This document shows positions 1-7,900 of a stretch of DNA of 12,010 nucleotides, piece by piece. The stretch comes from Thermoplasmata archaeon (GTDB lineage: Archaea > Thermoplasmatota > DTKX01 > GCA-020343715): contig CP070808.1 of assembly GCA_020343715.1 (NCBI GenBank), forward strand, positions 1,336,977 to 1,348,986, read 5' to 3'. Numbering within the stretch: the stretch's first letter is position 1; each line of letters starts with the position of its first letter. The notes beneath the pieces were generated by a model. That model saw nothing but the letters and a program-made list of their open reading frames with translations. It did no database searches and was not told the origin of the DNA. A program made the translations under genes and the position numbers.

Positions 1-1
1 C

Positions 2-346
2 ATCAGCCACCCGCCCTATGGGCGCGAGGACGCCTTCGCTGGCCTGAGGACCGTATCGGTCTGCACCACCAGGGGCATACCCACCGACGCCGTCGTAACC
101 GGCGACGGGGTGTGGAACCTGGTCAAGGAGCAGTGGCCCGAACGGCTCCACCTACCCTCCAACTACGAGGCGGTCATCGACATCGTCGACGCGGGCAGCA
201 AGGTCTACGTGGACGCCGAATCCCTGGAGGCCCGGGGCCTCACCCCCGACGACATCCTGCCCGACGTGGAGGTACTGCCCTTCGAGGGCATCGCCGACAT
301 CATGCTCGAGCACGACACGGTGTTCCCCCTGTGCGGCGGGTTCTGA
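2..346 (+). CDS. DsrE/DsrF/TusC-like sulfur-relay family protein (3' end, partial)
   Basis: The reading frame is open from the left edge, so the true start lies outside the window and 114 C-terminal residues are visible. The start of the visible part, 'HPPYGREDAFAGLR', followed by 'VVTGDGVWNL' and then 'KVYVDAESLEARGL', follows the usual order of the DsrE/DsrF (TusD/TusC) family: a PPYG-type loop, a GDGV turn after the central strand, and a Rossmann-like second half ending in an (A/R)RG(L/I) turn. Known members carry persulfide sulfur for tRNA thiolation or dissimilatory sulfur oxidation; many archaeal members are uncharacterised. By my alignment the position of the TusD/DsrE active cysteine is Asp here (in 'YVDAES'), which would suit a TusC/DsrF-like non-catalytic subunit. 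Two cysteines remain, in 'SVCTTRG' and in the C-terminal 'PLCGGF'. Codons are GC-ending, like the rest of the window. I am fairly confident of the family but not of the subunit type or substrate. Confidence 0.78.
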   Translation: MSHPPYGREDAFAGLRTVSVCTTRGIPTDAVVTGDGVWNLVKEQWPERLHLPSNYEAVIDIVDAGSKVYVDAESLEARGLTPDDILPDVEVLPFEGIADIMLEHDTVFPLCGGF

Positions 347-363
347 GGACCCTCTTGACAGGC

Positions 364-370
364 GTTTTTC
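364..370 (+). terminator. Oligo-T run after the DsrE-like gene (candidate archaeal terminator)
   Basis: Five T residues (365-369) lie about 20 bases after the stop codon at 344-346, in otherwise GC-rich DNA. Archaeal RNA polymerase commonly terminates at short oligo-T tracts without a hairpin. No strong stem stands directly before it. The assignment rests only on position and composition. Confidence 0.35.
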
Positions 371-451
371 TCAACCGGGAACAGCGGCGGCAAGGCCCGG
401 AGATATGGGCCAGACCCATACGCGGCCAGGCCTAAGAAATTCCGTGAGAAT

Positions 452-465
452 GGGTGCTGGCACCC
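452..465 (+). terminator. Small hairpin followed by T-rich DNA (candidate terminator or leader structure)
   Basis: GGGTG (452-456) pairs with CACCC (461-465) around the four-base loop CTGG. The following stretch to about 490 is T-rich. It could be a second terminator for the upstream gene or part of the regulatory region of the surface-protein genes. A five-pair stem in GC-rich DNA can arise by chance, so confidence is low. Confidence 0.25.
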
Positions 466-513
466 CCGTTATTCTGTTAGTTTGATTATTAGCTACAATA
501 CCTGGGACGGTTG

Positions 514-523
514 CCTTTTATTA
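514..523 (+). promoter_or_regulatory. TATA-like element before the first surface-protein gene
   Basis: The sequence CCTTTTATTA is AT-rich within GC-rich surroundings, and its centre is about 35 bases before the ATG at 554. The clearer TATA box before the 11042 gene lies at the same distance from its ATG. With transcription usually starting about 25 bases beyond a TATA box, the transcript would begin near 543-546, giving a very short leader. The BRE is weak. The AT-rich stretch at 466-500 is an alternative promoter position. Confidence 0.45.
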
Positions 524-553
524 ACCCAGACCGAAGGGGAACATGGTGCAGCC

Positions 554-3500
554 ATGTCTCTAACCCAGACCCCCTTGGGAAGATGGGCAACGGCGACCGC
601 CCTGCTCGCGCTCGCCCTCATAGCGCTGGCCCTCATGCTGGCCACCGCCCCGGCGGGCGCCCAGACGATCTCCACGGACACCGAGTACAGGGACGAGAAC
701 CTGGTGTTCACCGAGGACGTGGAGGTCACCGGCGGCGCGAAACTTACCCTCAAAGGATGCGACATCACCTTCAGGCCCCCGGGCACACTGCCCCTGTACC
801 TGAGGGTGGTCAGCGGCAGCCTTGTGATCACTGATACCGACCTGGTGGGCGAGGGAGCGGGGTTCATCGTCCTCTCCGCCGGGGACGCGACGATACGGAA
901 CGTGACCGCCTCGGGCCTGGGCGCCGAGGCCAACTCCAGCCTGACGGCCAGGGGCCTGCCCCTGGCGGCCCAGGGAGGCTTCATGTTCTACAACTCCAAG
1001 GTGAGCGTGTTCAACCTGGACATATCGGGAGCCCCCGCCACGGCGCTCTACGCCGAGGACTGCGACCTGGACATCTTCTCCCTGGGCACCCGCGACGCGT
1101 GTGCCGCCTACACGGGGACCGACCAGTGCGCCGCGGTGGCCATAACCTACATGGGCCATCCCTCCGCCCGTTCCGACCAGCGGACGGCGGTGATCAACGG
1201 CTCGAAGATCCAGACGTCGTACAACCACGGCCTCCTGGTGGCCGCCGCCGCCACGGGCTACGACGTGAACGTGACCGTCCTGGGCACCGAGATCTCCACC
1301 AGCGCCGCCTCGGGCCTGGTGGTCTACGAGGTCAACTCCCACGGCGTCTTCAACGTCATGGGGGACACCGACGACATCCACCACAGCGGACACGACGGCG
1401 TCCTGTGGGTCCGCAAGTCCGCCTCGGGGACCCACGCCACCCTGGACCTCAAGCAGACGCGCATCTACAGCATCACCGGCACCGCCTTCCGGGTGATAGG
1501 CACCAACTCCCGGGGCTCCGCCACCCTCGTCCTGGACTCCTGCACCGTCACCGACACCACGGGCCACGGGACGTGGGTCACCACCACCGGCTGCACCCAG
1601 AGCCTCAACGTGACCCTGGTGGACAGCGTCTTCGACTCCCCCGGAGGCTCCGGCCTATTCTTCACCACCGAGGCCGACGGCATGACGTCGGAGTACCACA
1701 TGAAGCTGGTGGGTACCACCCTGGACTCCGCCGGCTCGTACGGCATCTACACCAAGCTGTCCCAGTCGTACGCCCTTTTCAACCTGACCCTCATCGACTC
1801 GGAGGTCATCAACTCGGGGGCCGACGGCATCAGGATGGAGTACAGCCTCAGCTACTTCAGCTACCTGGAGGCCCCCTCGGTCACCTCCAACCTCACGGTG
1901 GAGGACAGCCTCATCGCCGACAACGAGGGCTACGGCATCTACGACACCCGCTACCTCAGGTCATACTACTCCTGGGCCCAGAAGAAGGCCACCCTCCACG
2001 CCGCCGTCAACGTGCTGGGCAGCACCATCCGGAACCACACCCGGTCGGCGGTGGCCATAACCCCCACGGCCCAGCTCTACTACGCCACCTACACCTCCGA
2101 GGGCTTCGTAACCGACAGCACCTTCATCAACAACTCGGGCCACGGCTACTACGAGAAGGTGGACTCCATAACCCAGGCCAACGGCGGGACCACCCGCGTG
2201 GGCTGGCACTTCACCGGCAGCACCTTCCGGGACCTGACCCACAGCGGGGTCTACATCGAGGTCCGGCGCGCCGATGGCGCCATGATCCTGTTCAACGTGC
2301 ACAACTGCACCTTCGCCGACCTGGGCTACCACGGGGCGATGCTGTACGCCTCCTCATCCACCTACATAGGCAAGGTCCTGGCCCGCCTCGAGGACTGCTC
2401 CATGACCGATCTGGGGGGCCACGCCTACTACCTGTGGCCCGGCAGGCCGGGCACCACCGGCGACGACCAGCGGGTCTTCCTCCGGAGGGTCCGGGCCCAC
2501 AACACCACGGGATTCCACGTCCTCCTGGACGGCTACTCCTCCACCGAGGACTACTACCGCCTGACCCTCGAGGAGCTCAACGTCACCCAGACCCGGGGCG
2601 ACGCCATCGAGCTCTACGTCCACCCGTACCAGTCGGCCCGGATGGACACCACGCTCAAGGACATCTACGTGCGCAACACCAACGGCACAGCCCTGTCCCT
2701 CACGTTCACCTCCGACAGGGGCCAGCCCCTGTGGGGCCAGCTGACGGGCGAGAACATCACCCTCCTTGACCAGCAGGTGGGTGGCCTGCTCCTGTACGAG
2801 CACACCGGCTCGATAACGGACCTGACCATAAAGGGCTCGATGGACTTCGACATGCACAAGGTGGACAACCGGCTGCCCCCCGACGAGACGGGCATCCTGG
2901 AGCTCCACTCCGCCTCCATGGACCGCAAGAAGGTCAAGGTGGTGGGCGATGGCTCCTTGTGGGTCTTCAACGCCCTGTCCGTCAAGGTGGAGTGGCAGAA
3001 CGGCATGGCGGCCCTGGGGGCCGGCGTGCAGGTGCAGGACCGCTCCTTCCAGGTCGTGGCCGTGGGCCACGTGGAGGGGGAGCACGGCATGGACCCGGTG
3101 GAGCTCCTGGCCTACATCCTGGACTCCCAGGAGTTCCGGTCCCGCAGTCCCTTCATCGTCAACATCACCTTCCTGGACCTGGAGCAGACGGGCGTCTGCT
3201 CCCTGGACGAGCCCTCCACCGTCCGCATCGTCGTCCACGACCGGGTCGCCCCCTCGGTGGTCATCCTGGAGCCCGACGACGGCGCGTCCCAGAGGGCCTC
3301 GTACTTCGAGCTCCGCGGCTCGGCCTTCGACGCCCACGCGGGCCTGCACATGATCCGCTACCGCCTCGACGGGGGCGAGTGGGTGGACATCGGCGCCGCC
3401 TCGCCCTTCCGCACCACCGTGCAGGACGTGGCCCCTGGTGAGCACACCCTGGAGGTGGACGTCTTCGACCGGGCGGGCAACCTTGCCAGCGAGCTCGTCC

Positions 3501-4987
3501 GCATAGAGATCGACAACCAGCCCCCGCGCCTGGTCGTGGTCAGCCCCGAGGGCGACCTGCTCACCCGCGACCCCAGCCTGGTGGTCCGCGGCGAGACCGA
3601 GGACGGGGCCTCCGTGTCCATCAACGGCGAGGAGGTGGAGACCCTCCACGGCCTGTTCATCGCCGAGGTGGGACTGCAGGAGGGCCCGAACACCATCACC
3701 GTGGTGTCCATGGACCGCCTGTCCAACGTGGCCACCGTCCGCTTCATCGCCACCCTGGACACCGTGGAGCCATTCCTGGACGTCCAGAGCCACGATGACG
3801 GGGACTGGGTGTCCACCACATCCGTGACCATCGCGGGCATCGTGGAGGCGGGGTGCACCCTGACCGTGGACGGCCACGACGTGGTCATCGACGACCAGAA
3901 CTTCACCGCCACGGCCCTCCTCAAGCTGGGGGACAACATGGTGACGTTCCGGGCCGTGGACCCCGCTGGCAACGTGTTCACCCAGGTCATCAACCTGTAC
4001 GTGTCCACGGACGAGCCCTGGCTGAACCTGGAGTCCCCCTTAGACGGGGGTGTCTACGCCCAGCACGAGGTTCGGGTCCTGGGCACGGTCCAGCCCGGCT
4101 CCTCCGTCACCTTGAACGGCAGGGCCGTCACCATCAAGCAGGGCCTGGTCGACGAGCTGCTCATCCTGCCAGAGGGCATGTCGACAATCATCATCGAGGT
4201 CATCGACGCCGCCGACAACATCCATACCAGGACCGTGCAGGTGTCCGTGGACACCGTCGACCCGGTGCTCACCCTGGACCCGCTGCCCGAGAGGACCAAC
4301 GACGCTCAGCTCACGGTCACCGGAACGGCCGAGGGTGCCACCGCCCTGTTCCTGGGCGATGCCCTCGTGGAGATCGGTCCAGATGGCGAATTCTCAGCCA
4401 ACGTCACCCTGGTGGAGGGCAACAACGTGCTGGAGCTGGTGTGCCGCGACGGCGTGGGCCACGAGGACTCAGCATCGGTCACGGTCGTGCTGGACTCCAC
4501 CGCGCCCTTCCTGAGGCTGACGCTCCCCGGGCTTACCGACGACGGGAACGGCACCTGGTTCTCCGACTCCAAGAAGGTCACCGTCCAGGTGGTCTCCGAG
4601 CCGGGGGCCAGCATCACCTTGAACGGCGTCTACATACTGGTGGGCGAGGACGGCACCGCCAACGTGGACATCACCCTGAAGGGCAACGGCGAGCCCACCA
4701 TCGTCAACGTGCTCATCGTCGACGACCTGGGCAACTCCGAGGAGCTCACGTACAACATAGTCTACGAGGGTGAGGACGACGAGGGCCCCGCCATAGAGTG
4801 GCTCTCCCTCATATCCACCATCGTCATCATGGCCCTCCTGGTCACCATGGTCGTGCTGGTGGCCCGCTACAAGGCCCTGGTCAAGAAGATGTCCCAGCGG
4901 CGTCGCGGTCCCCCAAGACGCAGGAACGGGGGCCCCCGTGGTCCCCCGCGCAACGGAGGCAACGGCAACGGGGGTGGCCCGGCATGA
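554..4987 (+). CDS. Large surface protein A: beta-helix, six Ig-like modules, C-terminal membrane anchor
   Basis: Predicted type I surface protein of 1477 residues. The ATG at 554 is chosen because a good signal peptide follows at once (about residues 1-37: a hydrophobic Ala/Leu core ending 'APAGAQ'); the open frame begins earlier, at 482, but that part does not look like protein. Residues about 40-770 are parallel beta-helix coils with recurrent 'xGxxG(V/I)' turns. Residues about 807-898 form a beta-rich linker domain, possibly carboxypeptidase-regulatory-like. Six Ig-like modules begin near residues 900, 990, 1073, 1155, 1237 and 1318. One membrane helix spans about 1417-1437, followed by a 40-residue Arg/Pro/Gly/Asn-rich cytoplasmic tail. 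I count about 18 N-glycosylation sequons, all outside the tail. No catalytic motif is recognised, so adhesion or an envelope structural role is most likely, though polysaccharide binding or cleavage by the helix cannot be excluded. The stop overlaps the next start as ATGA. Confidence 0.92.
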   Translation: MSLTQTPLGRWATATALLALALIALALMLATAPAGAQTISTDTEYRDENLVFTEDVEVTGGAKLTLKGCDITFRPPGTLPLYLRVVSGSLVITDTDLVGEGAGFIVLSAGDATIRNVTASGLGAEANSSLTARGLPLAAQGGFMFYNSKVSVFNLDISGAPATALYAEDCDLDIFSLGTRDACAAYTGTDQCAAVAITYMGHPSARSDQRTAVINGSKIQTSYNHGLLVAAAATGYDVNVTVLGTEISTSAASGLVVYEVNSHGVFNVMGDTDDIHHSGHDGVLWVRKSASGTHATLDLKQTRIYSITGTAFRVIGTNSRGSATLVLDSCTVTDTTGHGTWVTTTGCTQSLNVTLVDSVFDSPGGSGLFFTTEADGMTSEYHMKLVGTTLDSAGSYGIYTKLSQSYALFNLTLIDSEVINSGADGIRMEYSLSYFSYLEAPSVTSNLTVEDSLIADNEGYGIYDTRYLRSYYSWAQKKATLHAAVNVLGSTIRNHTRSAVAITPTAQLYYATYTSEGFVTDSTFINNSGHGYYEKVDSITQANGGTTRVGWHFTGSTFRDLTHSGVYIEVRRADGAMILFNVHNCTFADLGYHGAMLYASSSTYIGKVLARLEDCSMTDLGGHAYYLWPGRPGTTGDDQRVFLRRVRAHNTTGFHVLLDGYSSTEDYYRLTLEELNVTQTRGDAIELYVHPYQSARMDTTLKDIYVRNTNGTALSLTFTSDRGQPLWGQLTGENITLLDQQVGGLLLYEHTGSITDLTIKGSMDFDMHKVDNRLPPDETGILELHSASMDRKKVKVVGDGSLWVFNALSVKVEWQNGMAALGAGVQVQDRSFQVVAVGHVEGEHGMDPVELLAYILDSQEFRSRSPFIVNITFLDLEQTGVCSLDEPSTVRIVVHDRVAPSVVILEPDDGASQRASYFELRGSAFDAHAGLHMIRYRLDGGEWVDIGAASPFRTTVQDVAPGEHTLEVDVFDRAGNLASELVRIEIDNQPPRLVVVSPEGDLLTRDPSLVVRGETEDGASVSINGEEVETLHGLFIAEVGLQEGPNTITVVSMDRLSNVATVRFIATLDTVEPFLDVQSHDDGDWVSTTSVTIAGIVEAGCTLTVDGHDVVIDDQNFTATALLKLGDNMVTFRAVDPAGNVFTQVINLYVSTDEPWLNLESPLDGGVYAQHEVRVLGTVQPGSSVTLNGRAVTIKQGLVDELLILPEGMSTIIIEVIDAADNIHTRTVQVSVDTVDPVLTLDPLPERTNDAQLTVTGTAEGATALFLGDALVEIGPDGEFSANVTLVEGNNVLELVCRDGVGHEDSASVTVVLDSTAPFLRLTLPGLTDDGNGTWFSDSKKVTVQVVSEPGASITLNGVYILVGEDGTANVDITLKGNGEPTIVNVLIVDDLGNSEELTYNIVYEGEDDEGPAIEWLSLISTIVIMALLVTMVVLVARYKALVKKMSQRRRGPPRRRNGGPRGPPRNGGNGNGGGPA
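1223..2850 (+). repeat. Parallel beta-helix coil array in surface protein A
   Basis: From about residue 224 the protein divides into some 17-18 consecutive units of about 26-38 residues. Most begin with a turn such as 'SGHDGV', 'PGGSGL', 'AGSYGI', 'SGADGI', 'NEGYGI' or 'NSGHGY'. They end with strands such as '[10 protein letters not shown]', '[10 protein letters not shown]' and 'NCTFADL', where a (D/N)(S/C)xxxx(N/D) element precedes the next turn. This pattern is typical of right-handed parallel beta-helix (PbH1-type) proteins. Three neighbouring coils, at about 1802-2125, carry longer Tyr-rich inserts like those of surface protein B. The units are conserved in protein pattern only, not as DNA repeats. 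Confidence 0.82.
3248..4770 (+). repeat. Six tandem Ig-like modules in surface protein A
   Basis: Six modules start at prolines in 'APSVVILEP', '[11 protein letters not shown]', '[12 protein letters not shown]', '[13 protein letters not shown]', '[12 protein letters not shown]' and '[10 protein letters not shown]'. Their spacing is about 90, 83, 82, 82 and 81 residues. Typical later signatures are '[11 protein letters not shown]', '[11 protein letters not shown]' and '[11 protein letters not shown]', then an 'EGxNxIxVxxxD' strand pair. This matches the Glucodextran_B/bacterial Ig-like style of surface spacer domain. The first module differs, with '[12 protein letters not shown]' in place of the NG turn. 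Such arrays usually act as stalks that hold a distal domain away from the membrane. Confidence 0.82.
4970..4977 (+). promoter_or_regulatory. G-rich candidate ribosome-binding site in the ATGA overlap
   Basis: GGGGGTGG ends seven bases before the ATG at 4984 and lies inside the 3' end of the upstream coding sequence. It could pair partly with the anti-Shine-Dalgarno end of 16S rRNA. The stop TGA (4985-4987) overlaps the start ATG (4984-4986), so re-initiation by ribosomes finishing surface protein A is likely. G-rich runs also arise here from Gly codons, so the site is tentative. Confidence 0.4.
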
Positions 4988-7900
4988 GGCGCGCCATCGT
5001 CCCCCTGGCCATCCTGGTCGCCCTGGTTGCACTGGCCACCGCCACCGCCGCCGAGTGGTCGGGCTCCCCGCCACCGTCGGCCAACGGCGAGGACTGGACC
5101 ATATTCACCGACACCGTGATCGTCGAAGAGGAGGTGCTCCTCACCGGTGACCTGACCGTCAAGGCGGGCACCTCGCTGACCCTGGACGGCACCGTCCTGG
5201 TCGTGTCGGCCGAGGACGAGCCCGCCATCCTGGTGGAGCAGGGGGCGGACCTGTTGGTCAAGGACTCCGTCCTAAAGGCCGCCACCGGTACCCGGTACTC
5301 CTTCGAGTCGTACGGCTCCACCGTCGTCACCGGCTCCGACGTCTCGGGCCTCATCGGGGGCATCCAGGCCCGGTCCGATGGCCTGCGGGTCATGCACACG
5401 CGGATCCACGACTGCCAGGGTCCCGGCGTAGAGCTGCACGGCCACGACGCTACCATCAAGGGCTGCGTCATCGTGGACGTGGACGTGGGGATCTCGTCCG
5501 TCTCCATCGAGGCGCCCGAGCTGGAGGACGGCGTGATGGTGACCGACGGCTGGAACGTGGACGTGTCGGACACCGTCATCAACGCCCAGGCCTACGGCGT
5601 CTACAAGTACTGGAAGAAGTCGCTTACGGGCACCCTGGACCTGGACTTCATCACCACCTTCAACAACGTGACCGTCAGCCGGTCCACCAACGCGGGGGTG
5701 TACCTCTATGTGGACCTCTACGTCAACAAGGGCACCGGCGCGGTGGACGAGCTGTTCCAGTTCAAGTGGAACGGGGGCTCCTCTACCAACAACGGCGGCC
5801 CGGGAATCTACGTCTACCACTACATGAAGCCGTACTACCTGAACGCCAACGTGGTCACCAACGACCTGGTGGAGCTGACCGACGTGAAGCTCAACGACAA
5901 CGGGGGCGACGGCGTGGCCATCGAGGACACCTACTACTCCGACCGAGGCAACGCCCCCGCCATCACCCACACCCAGTCCCTCAAGATGACCCGTTGCGAG
6001 GCCAACGGCAACACCAAGTCGGGGGTATGGGTCAAGCGGCCCGTCACCGTCTACTACGTGTACGGCACCTCCGCCAAGACCCGCAGGGACTACCTGTACC
6101 TGACGGACACCGACGTCAAGAACAACGGCGAATACGGGGTGTACCTGTACGACTACCCCTACTCCTACGGCACCCGGGGCAAGTTCGTGTGGCTCAACAC
6201 CATCCAGCTTCGGAACGCCGACGTCTCCGGCAACGGCCAGGACGGCCTGTACTACTACCTGTACGAGCGCCTGTACTACGGGGACCGGTCCGGCGTGGAC
6301 TACCGGATCCACCTGGACATACAGGATTCCATCATCGGCGAGAACGGCAGGAACGGCCTAGAGGTCCAGACCTCGGGGTACATGTACTACCACGGCACCA
6401 TGGGCTTCCGCGGCGACCTCACGGTCAAGCGCAGCACCATCCACAACAACACGGGCCTGGCCGGATACGTCTACTACTACATGTACGGCTATGACTGGCA
6501 GTACACCTTCAGCCGCACGGGCACCTACACCTTCGAGGACAACCGGGTGGAGGACAACGACGGCGGTGGCCTGCACGCCAAGACGTACGGTTACTCATAC
6601 AAGCAGACCACCAACGTGGCCCTCCGGTGCTCCGACAACGTGGTCAAGGGCAACGGGGCCGAGCGGGCCCTGGGCTTCGAGGGCATGTCGGGCAACAAGG
6701 GCGAGGCGCTGGTGGAGAACAACCGCTTCATCGACAACGGCGGTGGGGGCGGCAGCACCTCCCTGGACCTGGTCTACTTCACCCAGACGGTGGTGGCCAA
6801 CAACTACTGGACCGGCGACAGCCACAGGACGTTGGCCCGGATCTTCGCCTACGGCATGACGACCCCGTCGCCCAACCTGGGCAAGTACAAGGACTGGGTC
6901 CAGGTGTACGAGAACACCTTCGAGGACTGCTCCAACGGAGCGAACCCCTCCGACGGGGCCGTGCTCATCGACTCGGCCTCCGGCGACGGGAGCCTGCGCG
7001 TCGTGGACAACGTGATGCGGGACATCGACGGCAACGCGGTTACCCACTACAAGGCCAGGGGCAAGGGCACCCTGCTGGTCACCGCCAACACCTTCGACGG
7101 CGTCGGCGGCTCCGGCGTGTCCATCGCCAACTCCTACTCCTCCGCCCGCACCACCGTCATCGGCAATGTGATGGTCAACGGCACCGGGTCCGCCAGCTCC
7201 GCCGTGGTCCTCATATCCGACGACGGCGGCTCCACCATCACCGTCACCGACAACACGGCCACCGACAGCACCTGCGCCGGCGTGGTCTCCTCGGGCTCGG
7301 TGGGTCCCCGGTCCCTCACCGTGACCGACAACCTCCTGGTCGGCCTGGGCGGTAACGCCATCGACCTGGTGGGCAACAAGTTCACGGTGGAGGACAACAA
7401 CCTGTCCGACTGCGAGGGCTTCGCCATCGCCCTGCGCGGATTCACCCAATTGCCCTACGTGGGCGCCAACATCATCGAGCGGGCCGAGAACGGCCTCTAC
7501 CTGGAGGCGAAGGAGCGCACCGACGGCCTGCGCCTCAAGATCCTCATGGACAACATCACCTGGGAGGTCAACGAGACCGCCATCTCCACCCGGAACCTGG
7601 ACCTGGTCATCACCAACTCGACCCTGGCGGGGAGGAGGGCCCTCATGTCCTCCTACGGCACCATCACCGCCATATCCACCAAGGTCCCGTTCCTGGCCGG
7701 GAGCACCGGCGCTGAGGGCCTCATCGAGGTCTACTACAGGGTGGGCATCAACCTGACGTGGGCCAACGCCTCGGGCGTGGACAGCGGCCTGCCCGCGGGG
7801 GACGCCCTGGTGGTGTTCAAGAAGAGCACCGGCCAGTACTTCAACTCCCGCATCGCCGACCGTCACGGCGACCTGCACCCCGACCTGCTGCCCTCGTGGC

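Noticed and set aside
110..346. GTG at 110 as the start of the first gene
   Set aside because: The frame is open to the left edge, and the upstream residues ('HPPYGREDAFAGLR') fit the DsrE family, so the gene begins outside the window.
394..411. Hairpin GGCCC / GGGCC in the intergenic gap
   Set aside because: Five-pair stem with an eight-base loop and no T-run after it; likely chance in GC-rich DNA.
482..553. In-frame TTG extension of surface protein A
   Set aside because: It would put 24 polar residues before the signal peptide and start upstream of the likely TATA element.
1099..2769. 556-codon plus-strand frame in another phase
   Set aside because: Composition of Arg, His, Pro and Gly runs is typical of an out-of-phase reading of this gene.
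2354..3877. 507-codon minus-strand frame inside surface protein A
   Set aside because: Shadow of the GC-rich plus-strand gene; no signal peptide, motif or start signal.
4798..4983. In-frame upstream extension of surface protein B from a GTG
   Set aside because: The extra residues are His/Pro/Arg-rich out-of-phase reading of protein A; the ATG at 4984 is followed directly by a signal peptide.
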